Assembly (NCBI GenBank): GCA_963844625.1 | Contig: CAWJPF010000032.1 | Location: 35,062-99,061 of the forward strand | Origin: Palsa-504 sp963844625 | GTDB taxonomy: Bacteria; Actinomycetota; Actinomycetes; Streptosporangiales; Streptosporangiaceae | DNA length: 64,000 bases | Reading direction: 5' to 3' | In this document: piece by piece, positions 1 to 6,911 of the stretch | Layout of the letters: every line of letters begins with the position of its first letter | Numbering within the stretch: the first letter of the stretch is position 1 | Program-made: the position numbers and the translations under genes | Notes under the pieces: model-generated | The model's input: only the letters and a program-made list of their open reading frames with translations | Database searches by the model: none | Told to the model about the DNA's origin: nothing

Positions 1-568
1 CCATGCCGGTCAGACCTGAATCTGTGGTCACCGGCCTGGTCACCGGCCTGGTCACCGGCGGCCCGTGGGCCGACGGCGCGTTCCCGCTCGTGGCGGAGAC
101 AGGACCAGACGCGGCGACGGCGGCCTGGCCCTTACCGCGGCGGCGGCGGCCGGCCCGCCCGCCCGAGCTTCCGCGCGTGCCGCGGCCAGCTCCGCTGCGG
201 CGCCCCGCATCTTTCCGATCCGCGATCTCCTCCCCCACGCGCGTTCTCTACTAGGGTTCACGTGCCATGAGGCCTCTTGCGTTCACGGGAACTTGAGATT
301 CTCCGCTGCTGTCGCTGTAAGCCGGGAGGACAGAGCCCGCGAGGATTCAACCGGCTGGCACGTCGGCGTTACGGCGTTCGCTACGCCGACGGGACGGGAC
401 GGGACGGGACGGTTGGCGACAAGAGAGCCGGCGTCATCGTCGTGAGAATGACGCAGTGGCTTGAAAAGCCCTGGGCTACGGCCAGCCCTGACATGGCTGG
501 TGAACGTCCCGGCCAGAGAGGGGTGGGAAGAACGGCTGGTGTGTGCTGACGCTGAAACGAGTCAGTGG
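1..568. other. Left-edge stretch without a confident gene
   Basis: No ORF here looks convincingly coding. Positions 26-61 carry three 12-bp tandem copies of GGTCACCGGCCT. A minus-strand frame starting near 238-259 stays open to the left edge and would read the repeats as PVTR units, so it could be the 5' end of a low-complexity gene lying mostly outside the window. An 8-bp inverted repeat (362-369 GTCGGCGT with 383-390) followed by tandem GGGAC units (390-411) lies downstream of the VIT gene and may be a weak terminator. Confidence 0.3.
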
Positions 569-1318
569 TCACGCAACGTGGCCGCCACCGATGAGGGTGC
601 CGACGACGAACGTCACTGCGACGGCAACTCCGCCCAGGGCGAGCTGACGCAGCCCCGAGCGCAGCAGCGGGCGACCGGTCAGCTTGCCCACCACCATGCC
701 GCCGACCAGCAGCGCCACGGCGGCGACACCCAGCGCGGCGCCCAGGACGGTTAGGCCCGCCAGGTACGGCAGGAGCGGGATGAGCGCTCCCACGGAGAAG
801 GCCACCAGCGACGAGAGGCCGGCGAACACCGGCGAGGGCAGCTCGAACGGATCGACGCCAAGCTCCTCGCGGGTATGTACGCGCAGCGCGGTGTCTGGGT
901 CCTGCGATACCGCGGCGGCCATCGTCGCCGCGGTCTGCGGATCAGCGCCGTAGCCGATGAAAGTGTCGGCGAGTTCGGCCTGCTCGGCGGCTGGGAACCG
1001 GGCGTGCATCGTGCGTTCGGTGGCGACTTCGGCGTGGACCAGCTCGTTCTGGTTGGTGACCGACACGTACTCTCCGGTCCCCATGGAGAACGCGCCGGCC
1101 ACCAGCGCGGCCACGCCGGTCAAGATGACGGCGTGCGCGGACGCCCCGCCGCCGCCTAGTCCGGCGATCAGTGAGGAATTGGTTACCAGCCCGTCCACCG
1201 CGCCGAACACGGTCGGCCGCAACCATCCCCCGGATACGTCGCGATGCCGATGCGACCACCCCGCGGCCAGCGCCGCCTGGCGCACCGCGTGGCCATGCTC
1301 GTCGATCTCCTCGCCCAT
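569..1318 (-). CDS. VIT family (CCC1/VIT1-like) Fe2+/Mn2+ transporter
   Basis: 249-residue membrane protein of the VIT1/CCC1 (DUF125) family, which moves Fe2+ or Mn2+ out of the cytosol. The signature lies early (GAVDGLVTNSSLIAGLGGGG, about residues 38-58). It is followed by a helix with the family GTGEY motif near residue 80, a charged cytosolic segment rich in E and H (about 90-150) matching the metal-binding domain between TM2 and TM3, and three C-terminal hydrophobic helices (about 163-188, 193-213, 225-245). This is the usual five-helix layout and length. The ATG start is followed by an acidic and His-containing N-terminus. It is transcribed alone and no regulatory element could be assigned. 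Family assignment is firm; the transported metal is not known. Confidence 0.9.
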   Translation of the reverse strand: MGEEIDEHGHAVRQAALAAGWSHRHRDVSGGWLRPTVFGAVDGLVTNSSLIAGLGGGGASAHAVILTGVAALVAGAFSMGTGEYVSVTNQNELVHAEVATERTMHARFPAAEQAELADTFIGYGADPQTAATMAAAVSQDPDTALRVHTREELGVDPFELPSPVFAGLSSLVAFSVGALIPLLPYLAGLTVLGAALGVAAVALLVGGMVVGKLTGRPLLRSGLRQLALGGVAVAVTFVVGTLIGGGHVA

Positions 1319-1494
1319 CCCGTGGATTATCCCCTACCGCGGCCCGGTCAGACGCGTGAGCTGGGTCACCGACGCACCCTGTTAGGCAAGCTGGCGCGGG
1401 AGCGGAGAATCACCGGCAGGCAACAGGCCTTCGCCGTCCTGAAGGAAGTCCTGCTCAGTAGTGGCGACCTCCAGCAGCGGGAGCCGACGTCACG
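1319..1494. other. Leader region of the VIT transporter
   Basis: 176 bases between the VIT start and the end of the kinase gene. A 6-bp stem (1378-1383 CCTGTT with 1422-1427 AACAGG) encloses a GC-rich segment on the transcribed side. A metal riboswitch would be natural here, but no conserved M-box or yybP-ykoY core could be recognised, so this is only noted as a possible structured leader. Confidence 0.2.
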
Positions 1495-2358
1495 CTACGG
1501 TGCAGGCCACAGGGCCAGCAGCTCGGCCGCTCGCGGGCGCAGGTCAGGGAACCGCTCGGCGTAAAGGCCGTACCAGATGGTCAGGTTGAGCCGGCGGAGC
1601 TGCTCGCAGATCGCGAGTTGGCCTTCGTCGACGGGCTCGCCGTAGGCGGCCAGGATCCGCGGGGCGCCCAGGCGCGCGGTCGACGCGGCCAGATCCCAGG
1701 TCACCGGCCCGCGGCAGGTGTCCTCAAAGTCGTGCCAGACCCAGCCGGTGTCCGCGGCCATCAGGTTGCTGAGGCCCGCGTCACCATGCAGCATCTGTCC
1801 GGTCCACGATGTGCGGTCGAGTTCGGCGGTCAACCGGGTGTACGCCGCGCCCAGGCCGGCGGCGTGGCCGGGGGTAAGCCGACTCTGCGGCCGCGCCAGG
1901 AAGGCCGGGATGTCGCTCAGCGGGGCGAGCACGGGCACCTCGCCTGCGCCGGGATAGGACCGCAGGGCCGCGTGCAGGTCCCGCAGCATTGACCCGACAA
2001 TCGCCTCGCTGGGCTGCGCGTCCCCGGCTGACCTTAGGTAACGCCAGAACGACATCACGTGGCCATCGCCGTGGTAGGTGGTCGCCGGGATCTCCGAGCT
2101 CGGCTCGAGCACCGGGGCGCCCGCCTCGGCCAGGAACGACGCGACGTCAAGCTCGCGCTGAAGCCAGACCGCGGTATCCGGGCGGACTTCGGTCGTTGAC
2201 GCCGCCACCTTGGCCACGACTGGCGACGGCGACAGGTGGACGATGACGTTCGCGCCGTCAGCCAGGACGACGGGTTCCGTGCTGGTGACACCCAGGCCGG
2301 CCGCGACCTCGACAGCGGCGCGAACTGCGGCCGCGGAAACGGTGAAGGCCACGCTCAA
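1495..2358 (-). CDS. APH-fold phosphotransferase family protein
   Basis: 287-residue protein of the aminoglycoside phosphotransferase/choline kinase superfamily. The catalytic loop is LHGDAGLSN (around residue 190), with the Brenner-type H-x-D and downstream N. The metal-binding motif is WHDFEDTCRGPVTWDL about 20 residues later, where D of DFE replaces the usual IDFE. An N-terminal lobe with VVAKV carries the likely ATP-binding Lys. The substrate cannot be read from sequence; members phosphorylate antibiotics, choline, sugars or homoserine. The longest frame begins with TTG at 2358; a GTG two codons in (2352) is an equally good start, with no strong ribosome-binding site for either. It is not in an operon with the VIT gene, since the gap is 176 bases. 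Confidence 0.8.
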   Translation of the reverse strand: MSVAFTVSAAAVRAAVEVAAGLGVTSTEPVVLADGANVIVHLSPSPVVAKVAASTTEVRPDTAVWLQRELDVASFLAEAGAPVLEPSSEIPATTYHGDGHVMSFWRYLRSAGDAQPSEAIVGSMLRDLHAALRSYPGAGEVPVLAPLSDIPAFLARPQSRLTPGHAAGLGAAYTRLTAELDRTSWTGQMLHGDAGLSNLMAADTGWVWHDFEDTCRGPVTWDLAASTARLGAPRILAAYGEPVDEGQLAICEQLRRLNLTIWYGLYAERFPDLRPRAAELLALWPAP

Positions 2359-2445
2359 GTATGCCGCCGGGGATGCCGTAGCAGACGGCGGGCGGTACTG
2401 ACCTTGGCGTCGGGCGAAATTCTTCTATCTTGAGGCGGCGTGTCG

Positions 2446-2481
2446 TTGCGGCCCGGAGATATTATACGATAATATGTTCTA
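2446..2481 (+). promoter_or_regulatory. Promoter of DUF222 copy 1
   Basis: An AT-rich island in GC-rich surroundings. A -35-like TTGCGG (2446-2451) is 18 bases from a -10-like TAATAT (2470-2475), followed by GTTCTA. The 15-mer CGATAATATGTTCTA (2467-2481) closely matches one before DUF222 copy 2 (23745-23759) and one before the Ig-like membrane gene (26110-26124). The start codon lies 56 bases downstream. Confidence 0.55.
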
Positions 2482-2536
2482 AGAGCTTTGGCGAATTCCG
2501 TCGTCATTGAGAACTGGCGCTAGAGAGGGGGCGTCC

Positions 2537-3913
2537 ATGGACCGCGAACCGCTGCCTGGCCGCCCCACCCCCGGCCCCGACCCCGGCAGTTCGGGTTGGC
2601 CGTTGTGCGGGGTGACGCCGGACTGGGTTGATGAGGCGGAGTGGGCGCGGATGTGCGCGGCGCGCGGGGAGGAGGCCGAGCCGCCGGGTCTGGATGAGGA
2701 GTTCTACGCCGATCCTGATCACGGGCCGCCGGGAGAGTGGGCGGAGCTGCCGGCGGAGGCGGCCGCCGCCCGGGCCGGGGCGGCGGCGGAGGAGGCGGTG
2801 TTGCGGGCGCGGCTGATCGCGGCGGGGCTGGACGGGGACGCGCACCGCCGTGGTGACCCGCCGCGGCCCGGGATCCCGGCCGGACCGGCCGCGGGGTTCG
2901 GGCAGGGCTGCCCGCTGGATGGCGTGGCCCCGGGCACGGTCTTGTCCGGGCTGGCTGATGAGGCGTCGGGGGAGGACCGGGCGTTCGCCGGCGTGACGGG
3001 TGATCAGCTGCTGGGGCTGATCGGGGCGCGGCAGCGGCTGGCGGGCCGGCAGCAGTGGGAGCTGCTGATGGCGGTCGCGGAGTTCATCCGCCGCCGCCCG
3101 GATCCGGGCTGCGGGCCGGCGGACCTGCCGGGGGCGATGCCGCTGGTGTGGAATGAGCATGCGGCCGGGGAGCTGGCGGTGCAGCTGCACCTGACGGCGG
3201 GCGCGGCGGCCGGGCTGCTGGGCCTGGCCCATGACCTGACCGTCAAGCTGCCCCTGACCGGCGCGGCGCTGCGGGACGGGGTCATCGACCTGGACAAGGC
3301 GCGGATCATCGCGCTGCACTGCTTCGCGCTGTCCCCGGCGGAGGCGAGTGCGGCGGAGAAGATGGTGCTGGGGCTGGACACGGCGGGGGAGATGACGTGG
3401 GGGATGATCCGGGACCGGATCGCCCGCGCGGTCATCGAGGTCAACCCGGCCGCGGCGCGCCAGCGCCGGGAGGAGGCGGCGAAGGACACCCGGGTGGAGA
3501 TGCACCCGGAGCTGTCGGGGAACTGCCAGCTCGCCGGGCGGGAACTGCCGCCCGCCGCGGCGCTGGCCGCGACTGAGAACCTGACCGCCCGCGCGGTGGA
3601 GCTGCGCGCGGCCGGGGTCCCCGGCGGGATGGATGCGCTGCGGGCGCTGGCCTACCTCGAAGCCCTCGGCGTCCTGGACCCCCTGGACCACGTCCCCGGC
3701 GTCCCCGGCGGCGGCGTCCCCGGCGACGGCACCCGCGGCGACGGCACCGGCACTGATGGCACCGGCGGCGGCGACGGGAACGGGACGGGACCGGCGGGCC
3801 CGGCGGATCCGGGCCCGGCGGGCGCGGCCCCGGGGATCCGCGGCCGGGGCCCGGCACCCCTGGCGGCGGCGGGGCGGCCGGCGCGATCCCGGCGGGGTTC
3901 GCGGCGCGGGTGA
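2537..3913 (+). CDS. DUF222 domain protein, N-terminal half of a split DUF222-HNH locus (copy 1)
   Basis: 458 residues. The ATG is preceded by GAGAGGGGG at ideal distance. The N-terminal ~130 residues are acidic and Pro/Gly-rich, followed by a DUF222 (13E12-type) core of about residues 150-390: GVTGDQLLGLIGARQRLAGR, then KARIIALHCFALSPAEA, then ARQRREEAAKDTRVEMHPE. In the usual 13E12-family architecture DUF222 is fused to an HNH nuclease in one chain. Here the frame ends at TGA 3911-3913, overlapping GTG 3910, which opens the HNH part in the -1 frame. That frame is open from 3757 and reads as natural Gly/Pro linker (IPAGFAARVNLTVPL). So this is either a coupled two-protein locus, a -1 frameshift product, or an indel. 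Three in-register GGGCCCG heptamers (3796, 3811, 3847) are possible slip sites. The biochemical role of DUF222 is unknown. Confidence 0.8.
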   Translation: MDREPLPGRPTPGPDPGSSGWPLCGVTPDWVDEAEWARMCAARGEEAEPPGLDEEFYADPDHGPPGEWAELPAEAAAARAGAAAEEAVLRARLIAAGLDGDAHRRGDPPRPGIPAGPAAGFGQGCPLDGVAPGTVLSGLADEASGEDRAFAGVTGDQLLGLIGARQRLAGRQQWELLMAVAEFIRRRPDPGCGPADLPGAMPLVWNEHAAGELAVQLHLTAGAAAGLLGLAHDLTVKLPLTGAALRDGVIDLDKARIIALHCFALSPAEASAAEKMVLGLDTAGEMTWGMIRDRIARAVIEVNPAAARQRREEAAKDTRVEMHPELSGNCQLAGRELPPAAALAATENLTARAVELRAAGVPGGMDALRALAYLEALGVLDPLDHVPGVPGGGVPGDGTRGDGTGTDGTGGGDGNGTGPAGPADPGPAGAAPGIRGRGPAPLAAAGRPARSRRGSRRG

Positions 3914-4620
3914 ACCTGACCGTCCCGCTGGCCACCCTGCTGGGCCTCGCCGGCCGCCCCGGAATGATGTCCCGGGTCGGGCCGGTCGATCCCGCGCTGG
4001 CCCGGGACCTCGCCGCCGCCGCGGCCCGCAGCCCCCGCTCCACCTGGTGCGTGACCGTCACCGGCCCCGACCACCGGCCCGTCGCCCACGCCTGCGGCCG
4101 CCCCCCGCCCCGCCACCGCGATAAGCGTGATACCAATGCCCGGGCGGCCCGCGACGGGCCCGTCTACACCCCCGGCGATGACCACGACCCGCCCGGAACC
4201 GGCACCATCCGGCTCGACATCGCCGCCCTCACCGGGACCCCCGGCCCCGGCCCCGCCGGCGGAGGCGGGGACCTGGTGTTCGCGCTGGAGAACCTGGCCG
4301 GGCCGTGTGATCACGAGCACGAAGCGAAAGGACACGACCCCGGCGTCCGGCTCCGGCACCTGACCGGGATCCTGAACGCCTGCTGCACGTTCCCGCCCTG
4401 CCGCCGTCCCCAGGACCAGTGCGACTATGAGCACAGCACCCCGTTCGGGCAGGGCGGCCGGACCTGCCTGTGCGACGCCGGGCCCGTCTGCCGGCATAAC
4501 CACCGCAACAAGCAGGCCCCCGGCTGGCACCTGCAGCACGCCGGAACCCGCGGCTGGTTCCGCTGGACCACCCCCTCCGGGCGGACCTACCTCAGCCGCC
4601 CCACCCAGTACCCCGACTGA
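3910..4620 (+). CDS. HNH endonuclease half of the split DUF222-HNH locus (copy 1)
   Basis: 236 residues from GTG 3910, overlapping the upstream stop by 4 bases (GTGA). It starts with the conserved LTVPLATLLGLA segment and a GPVDPxLARDLA motif (about 5-35), then has a Gly/Pro-rich middle. The C-terminal zinc-dependent HNH module (about 155-205) carries a CxxPxC-like knuckle (CTFPPCRRP), the catalytic YEH, GGRTCLC, and the CRHNHRNKQ His/Asn pair, ending in RPTQYPD. All metal and catalytic positions look intact, so the nuclease could be active. No good Shine-Dalgarno precedes 3910; translation probably depends on termination-reinitiation or frameshifting from the DUF222 ORF. A second copy at 25237 has the same organisation. 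Confidence 0.78.
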   Translation: MNLTVPLATLLGLAGRPGMMSRVGPVDPALARDLAAAAARSPRSTWCVTVTGPDHRPVAHACGRPPPRHRDKRDTNARAARDGPVYTPGDDHDPPGTGTIRLDIAALTGTPGPGPAGGGGDLVFALENLAGPCDHEHEAKGHDPGVRLRHLTGILNACCTFPPCRRPQDQCDYEHSTPFGQGGRTCLCDAGPVCRHNHRNKQAPGWHLQHAGTRGWFRWTTPSGRTYLSRPTQYPD

Positions 4621-4798
4621 GGCCGCGGCCGCGACGAAAGCCGGTACAGCGTTAGTCCCTGCTCCGCACCCAGACGTGGGCGGGTTCCAGCGCCGACTGC
4701 GCGGCGCGACCAGATCCTGGGACCGTTCCGGGAACGTTACCGCGTACGGGCCGGCACCTGGCGACGGCCGCGATCGCGCCCCGGCCTATCCTCATCTC

Positions 4799-5257
4799 GT
4801 GAAAGGCTCCGTGACCGTCCATTTCGCCGCCCCGCCCGCCGAGGTCTGGGATCTGGTCAGCGACATCACGCGCATCGGGGAATTCAGCCCCGAGACCTTC
4901 GAGGCGCGCTGGCTGGGCGACGTGAGCGGGCCGCAGGCCGGGGCGCGCTTCCGCGGTCATGTCCGGCGGAACGGCCGGGGCCCCGTCTACTGGACCACGT
5001 GCACGGTAACCGCGAGCGAGCCCGGCCGCGAGTTCGCCTTCGCGGTCAACGGGCCGGGTGAGGTGGTCGTCAACACCTGGCGGTACCAGCTCACCCCGAG
5101 CGGGGACGGCACCGACGTGACCGAATCCTTCGAGCTGCCCGGCTCGCCGCTGAGCCGGCTGTACTGGCGGCTGGCCGGGCGGGCACGGATGCGCACCAAC
5201 CTCAACGGTATGCGCGTCACGCTGGAGAAGATGAAGGCGATCGCCGAGCGCGGTTAG
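4799..5257 (+). CDS. SRPBCC (START-like) family protein
   Basis: About 152 residues, starting at GTG 4799, where homology begins (VTVHFAAPPAEVWDLVSDI). The helix-grip fold is visible: a first strand, the amphipathic alpha1/2 containing the VWDLVSD motif, a long sheet ending in DVTESFELPGSP, and a C-terminal helix (RTNLNGMRVTLEKMKAIAERG). Such single-domain proteins bind hydrophobic ligands or act as polyketide cyclase-like enzymes or stress proteins; the ligand is unknown. It stands alone, convergent with the anti-sigma gene, and a 21-bp tandem-repeat array fills the gap between them. Confidence 0.8.
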   Translation: MKGSVTVHFAAPPAEVWDLVSDITRIGEFSPETFEARWLGDVSGPQAGARFRGHVRRNGRGPVYWTTCTVTASEPGREFAFAVNGPGEVVVNTWRYQLTPSGDGTDVTESFELPGSPLSRLYWRLAGRARMRTNLNGMRVTLEKMKAIAERG

Positions 5258-5308
5258 CCAGAGATTGGTGCGCACGACCGGACCGACGGCCAAGCGGGGC
5301 CAGCCACC

Positions 5309-5369
5309 GAGGCTCACCGGGCCGGGGCCGAGGCTCACCGGGCCGGGGCCGAGGCTCACCGGGCCGGGC
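5309..5369. repeat. Tandem repeat, 21-bp unit, about 2.9 copies
   Basis: Three consecutive copies starting GAGGCTCACCGGGCCGGG (5309, 5330, 5351), the last one truncated. The array lies between the convergent SRPBCC and RskA genes and ends 7 bases from the RskA stop codon. It is one of the stop-codon-associated arrays discussed in the findings. Confidence 0.9.
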
Positions 5370-5376
5370 TGAGCGG

Positions 5377-6174
5377 CTACGCGGTCAGCGGCACGGCGAC
5401 CACAGGAGTAGTGGTGGGCCGCGAGGTCCCGCCCGCGGGCTCGACGGTGATCCCGATCCGGTCACCCGGCCGCACGCCGGAGGCCAGCACCTGATTCGTC
5501 TGACCCGGCTGCGTGAGCAGGCCTTCCGAGCGCGCGCCCACCGGGCTCATCACCCACAGCTGGTAGACCCGCCCGGCGGGCAGGGACGTCATCCCGGTCG
5601 TGGTGATGACGGCCGCCCGCTGCTGGCCCGAGAACACCACGGTCACGGCGCCGCCCGCGCTCGTTCGCATCGTTTCCAGGCGGGCGTCCGGGGCCTGGAC
5701 CACCCGGGTGATCGCGGCGTTGCTGGCCTGGGCCGACTGAAGCTGGTGCTGGGTGTCGAGCTGGGTGATGCCTAGGCCCACCGCGACGGCCACGCTGGCC
5801 GCAGCGACGGCGACGGCGACGGCCAGCCGAGGCGTGCGCAGCCAGTGGCGATCGCGGTCCAGCCGCCTGGCGCCCAGCTCGTCGGCGAACTGCCGCGACA
5901 CCCGTGTCCAGCGGTGATCACGGCGGACCCGGCCGCCGTGGACGGGCGGCAGCTGCCTGGTCTGGTAGGTGGTGGCCAGTACCCGCGACTGCATGCCCTC
6001 CGGCGGCCGGACCGTCTTGGCCATGGCCATCCTGGCCGCGGTCTCGCGGAGCCCGCGGACCTCCGCCTCGCAGGAGGGGCAGCGATGCAGATGACGCTCG
6101 AATTCGTCCCGCTCCGGCCCGGTCAGGGCGTCGAGGGCATAGCTGCCGGTGAGCACATGCAGGTCGTCGCGCAT
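5377..6174 (-). CDS. rskA: Anti-sigma-K factor RskA
   Basis: 265-residue membrane anti-sigma factor paired with SigK. The cytosolic N-terminal zinc anti-sigma domain has the H-x3-C-x2-C motif (HLHRCPSC, about residues 30-37) after LTGSYALDAL. One transmembrane helix follows (about 115-135, LAVAVAVAAASVAVAVGLG), then an extracytoplasmic RskA C-terminal domain (YQLWVMSPVGARSEG, LASGVRPGDRIGITVEPAGG). It normally holds SigK inactive until regulated proteolysis. ATG 6174 is chosen because GGTGA lies 5 bases upstream; GTG 6183, overlapping the sigK stop as GTGA, is an alternative. The sigK-rskA order and coupling match mycobacterial SigK loci. Confidence 0.88.
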   Translation of the reverse strand: MRDDLHVLTGSYALDALTGPERDEFERHLHRCPSCEAEVRGLRETAARMAMAKTVRPPEGMQSRVLATTYQTRQLPPVHGGRVRRDHRWTRVSRQFADELGARRLDRDRHWLRTPRLAVAVAVAAASVAVAVGLGITQLDTQHQLQSAQASNAAITRVVQAPDARLETMRTSAGGAVTVVFSGQQRAAVITTTGMTSLPAGRVYQLWVMSPVGARSEGLLTQPGQTNQVLASGVRPGDRIGITVEPAGGTSRPTTTPVVAVPLTA

Positions 6175-6179
6175 CGTCT

Positions 6180-6779
6180 TCACCAGTTCACCCCCATGCA
6201 GTCGCGCATCCTGATCAGCCCGTCGCGGATCCTGGTCTTCACCGTGCCCAGGGCCACACCGAGTAGCTGCGAGACCTCTGGATAAGAGTAACCGCCGTAG
6301 TAAGCCAGCTTGATCGACTCGCGCTGCAGGTCAGTGAGGCCGTCCAGGCAGCGGTTCACCCGCTGCCGGTCCAGCGACGCCTCCACGATCTCGGCTACGT
6401 TATCGCCTTCCGTGGCATCCTCGAAGACCGCCTTCTGCTCCCGGCGCGAGGAGGCGTTCTCGGACCGGACACGGTCGACCGCACGGCGGTGGGCGATGGT
6501 CAGGGCCCAGGCGGCCGCGCTGCCCCTGGCCGGGTCGAACCGGGACGCAGTCCGCCAGATCTCGAGCAGGACCTCCTGGGCGACTTCCTCGGACTGGGCG
6601 GGATCTCGCAGCACCTGGCGGACCATGCCGTACACCGGCCCGGCCAGCTCGCCGTAGACCACCTCGAACGCCTCGTGGTCACCGCGCGCCACAAGGGCAA
6701 GCAGCAAAGCCAGATTCCGGCCCTCCTCCTCTGCGGGGACGGGATCTGGCCGTCTCTGCCGTGTCTCTGGCCTGTTCAT
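6180..6779 (-). CDS. sigK: ECF RNA polymerase sigma factor SigK
   Basis: 199-residue group IV sigma factor. Sigma-2 is at about residues 35-100 (AFEVVYGELAGPVYGMVRQVL, then RFDPARGSAAAWALTIAHRRAVDRVR, the 2.3/2.4 part). Sigma-4 is at about 140-192 (LQRESIKLAYYGGYSYPEVSQ then VALGTVKTRIRDGLIRMRDCM). The start MNRPETRQ at 6779 fits family length. It sits directly upstream of rskA. In mycobacteria SigK drives secreted fasciclin proteins (MPT70/MPT83) and its own locus; a fasciclin lipoprotein and a molybdopterin enzyme lie divergently here, so they are likely targets. I could not identify the mycobacterial SigK -35/-10 pair with confidence. Confidence 0.9.
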   Translation of the reverse strand: MNRPETRQRRPDPVPAEEEGRNLALLLALVARGDHEAFEVVYGELAGPVYGMVRQVLRDPAQSEEVAQEVLLEIWRTASRFDPARGSAAAWALTIAHRRAVDRVRSENASSRREQKAVFEDATEGDNVAEIVEASLDRQRVNRCLDGLTDLQRESIKLAYYGGYSYPEVSQLLGVALGTVKTRIRDGLIRMRDCMGVNW

Positions 6780-6911
6780 GCCGTGCATTCGAGACCGAAC
6801 CGCTTCCGGATTGGCCAATATCGCAACTGACCAGCACCGATGTGTGCCGAAATGTCCTGGCGGGGGCGCCCGGTTTATTTCCGGGCCAATCTGCGGCCCG
6901 GTCAGGTCCGA
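6780..6911. promoter_or_regulatory. Divergent promoter region between sigK and the molybdopterin oxidoreductase
   Basis: 132 bases between two divergent starts. Relatively AT-rich segments (ATTGGCCAATATCG near 6814-6827) may hold the promoters. ATTGGCCAAT is a perfect 10-bp palindrome. No sigma consensus was assigned with confidence. Confidence 0.35.

Noticed and set aside
3..549. Overlapping ORFs at the left edge (3-254, 52-261, 65-445, 277-549)
   Set aside because: Compositions are Arg/Pro/Ala-rich in all frames with no domain, ribosome-binding site or consistent codon bias; they look like GC-rich chance frames.
1319..1494. Metal riboswitch before the VIT transporter
   Set aside because: Only a 6-bp stem was found; none of the conserved core motifs of M-box or yybP-ykoY elements could be recognised. 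A covariance-model search would decide.
2537..4620. DUF222-HNH locus as a prophage or insertion sequence
   Set aside because: No terminal repeats, target duplications, integrase or transposase nearby. Mycobacterial 13E12 elements carry a phage attachment site but nothing here shows that.
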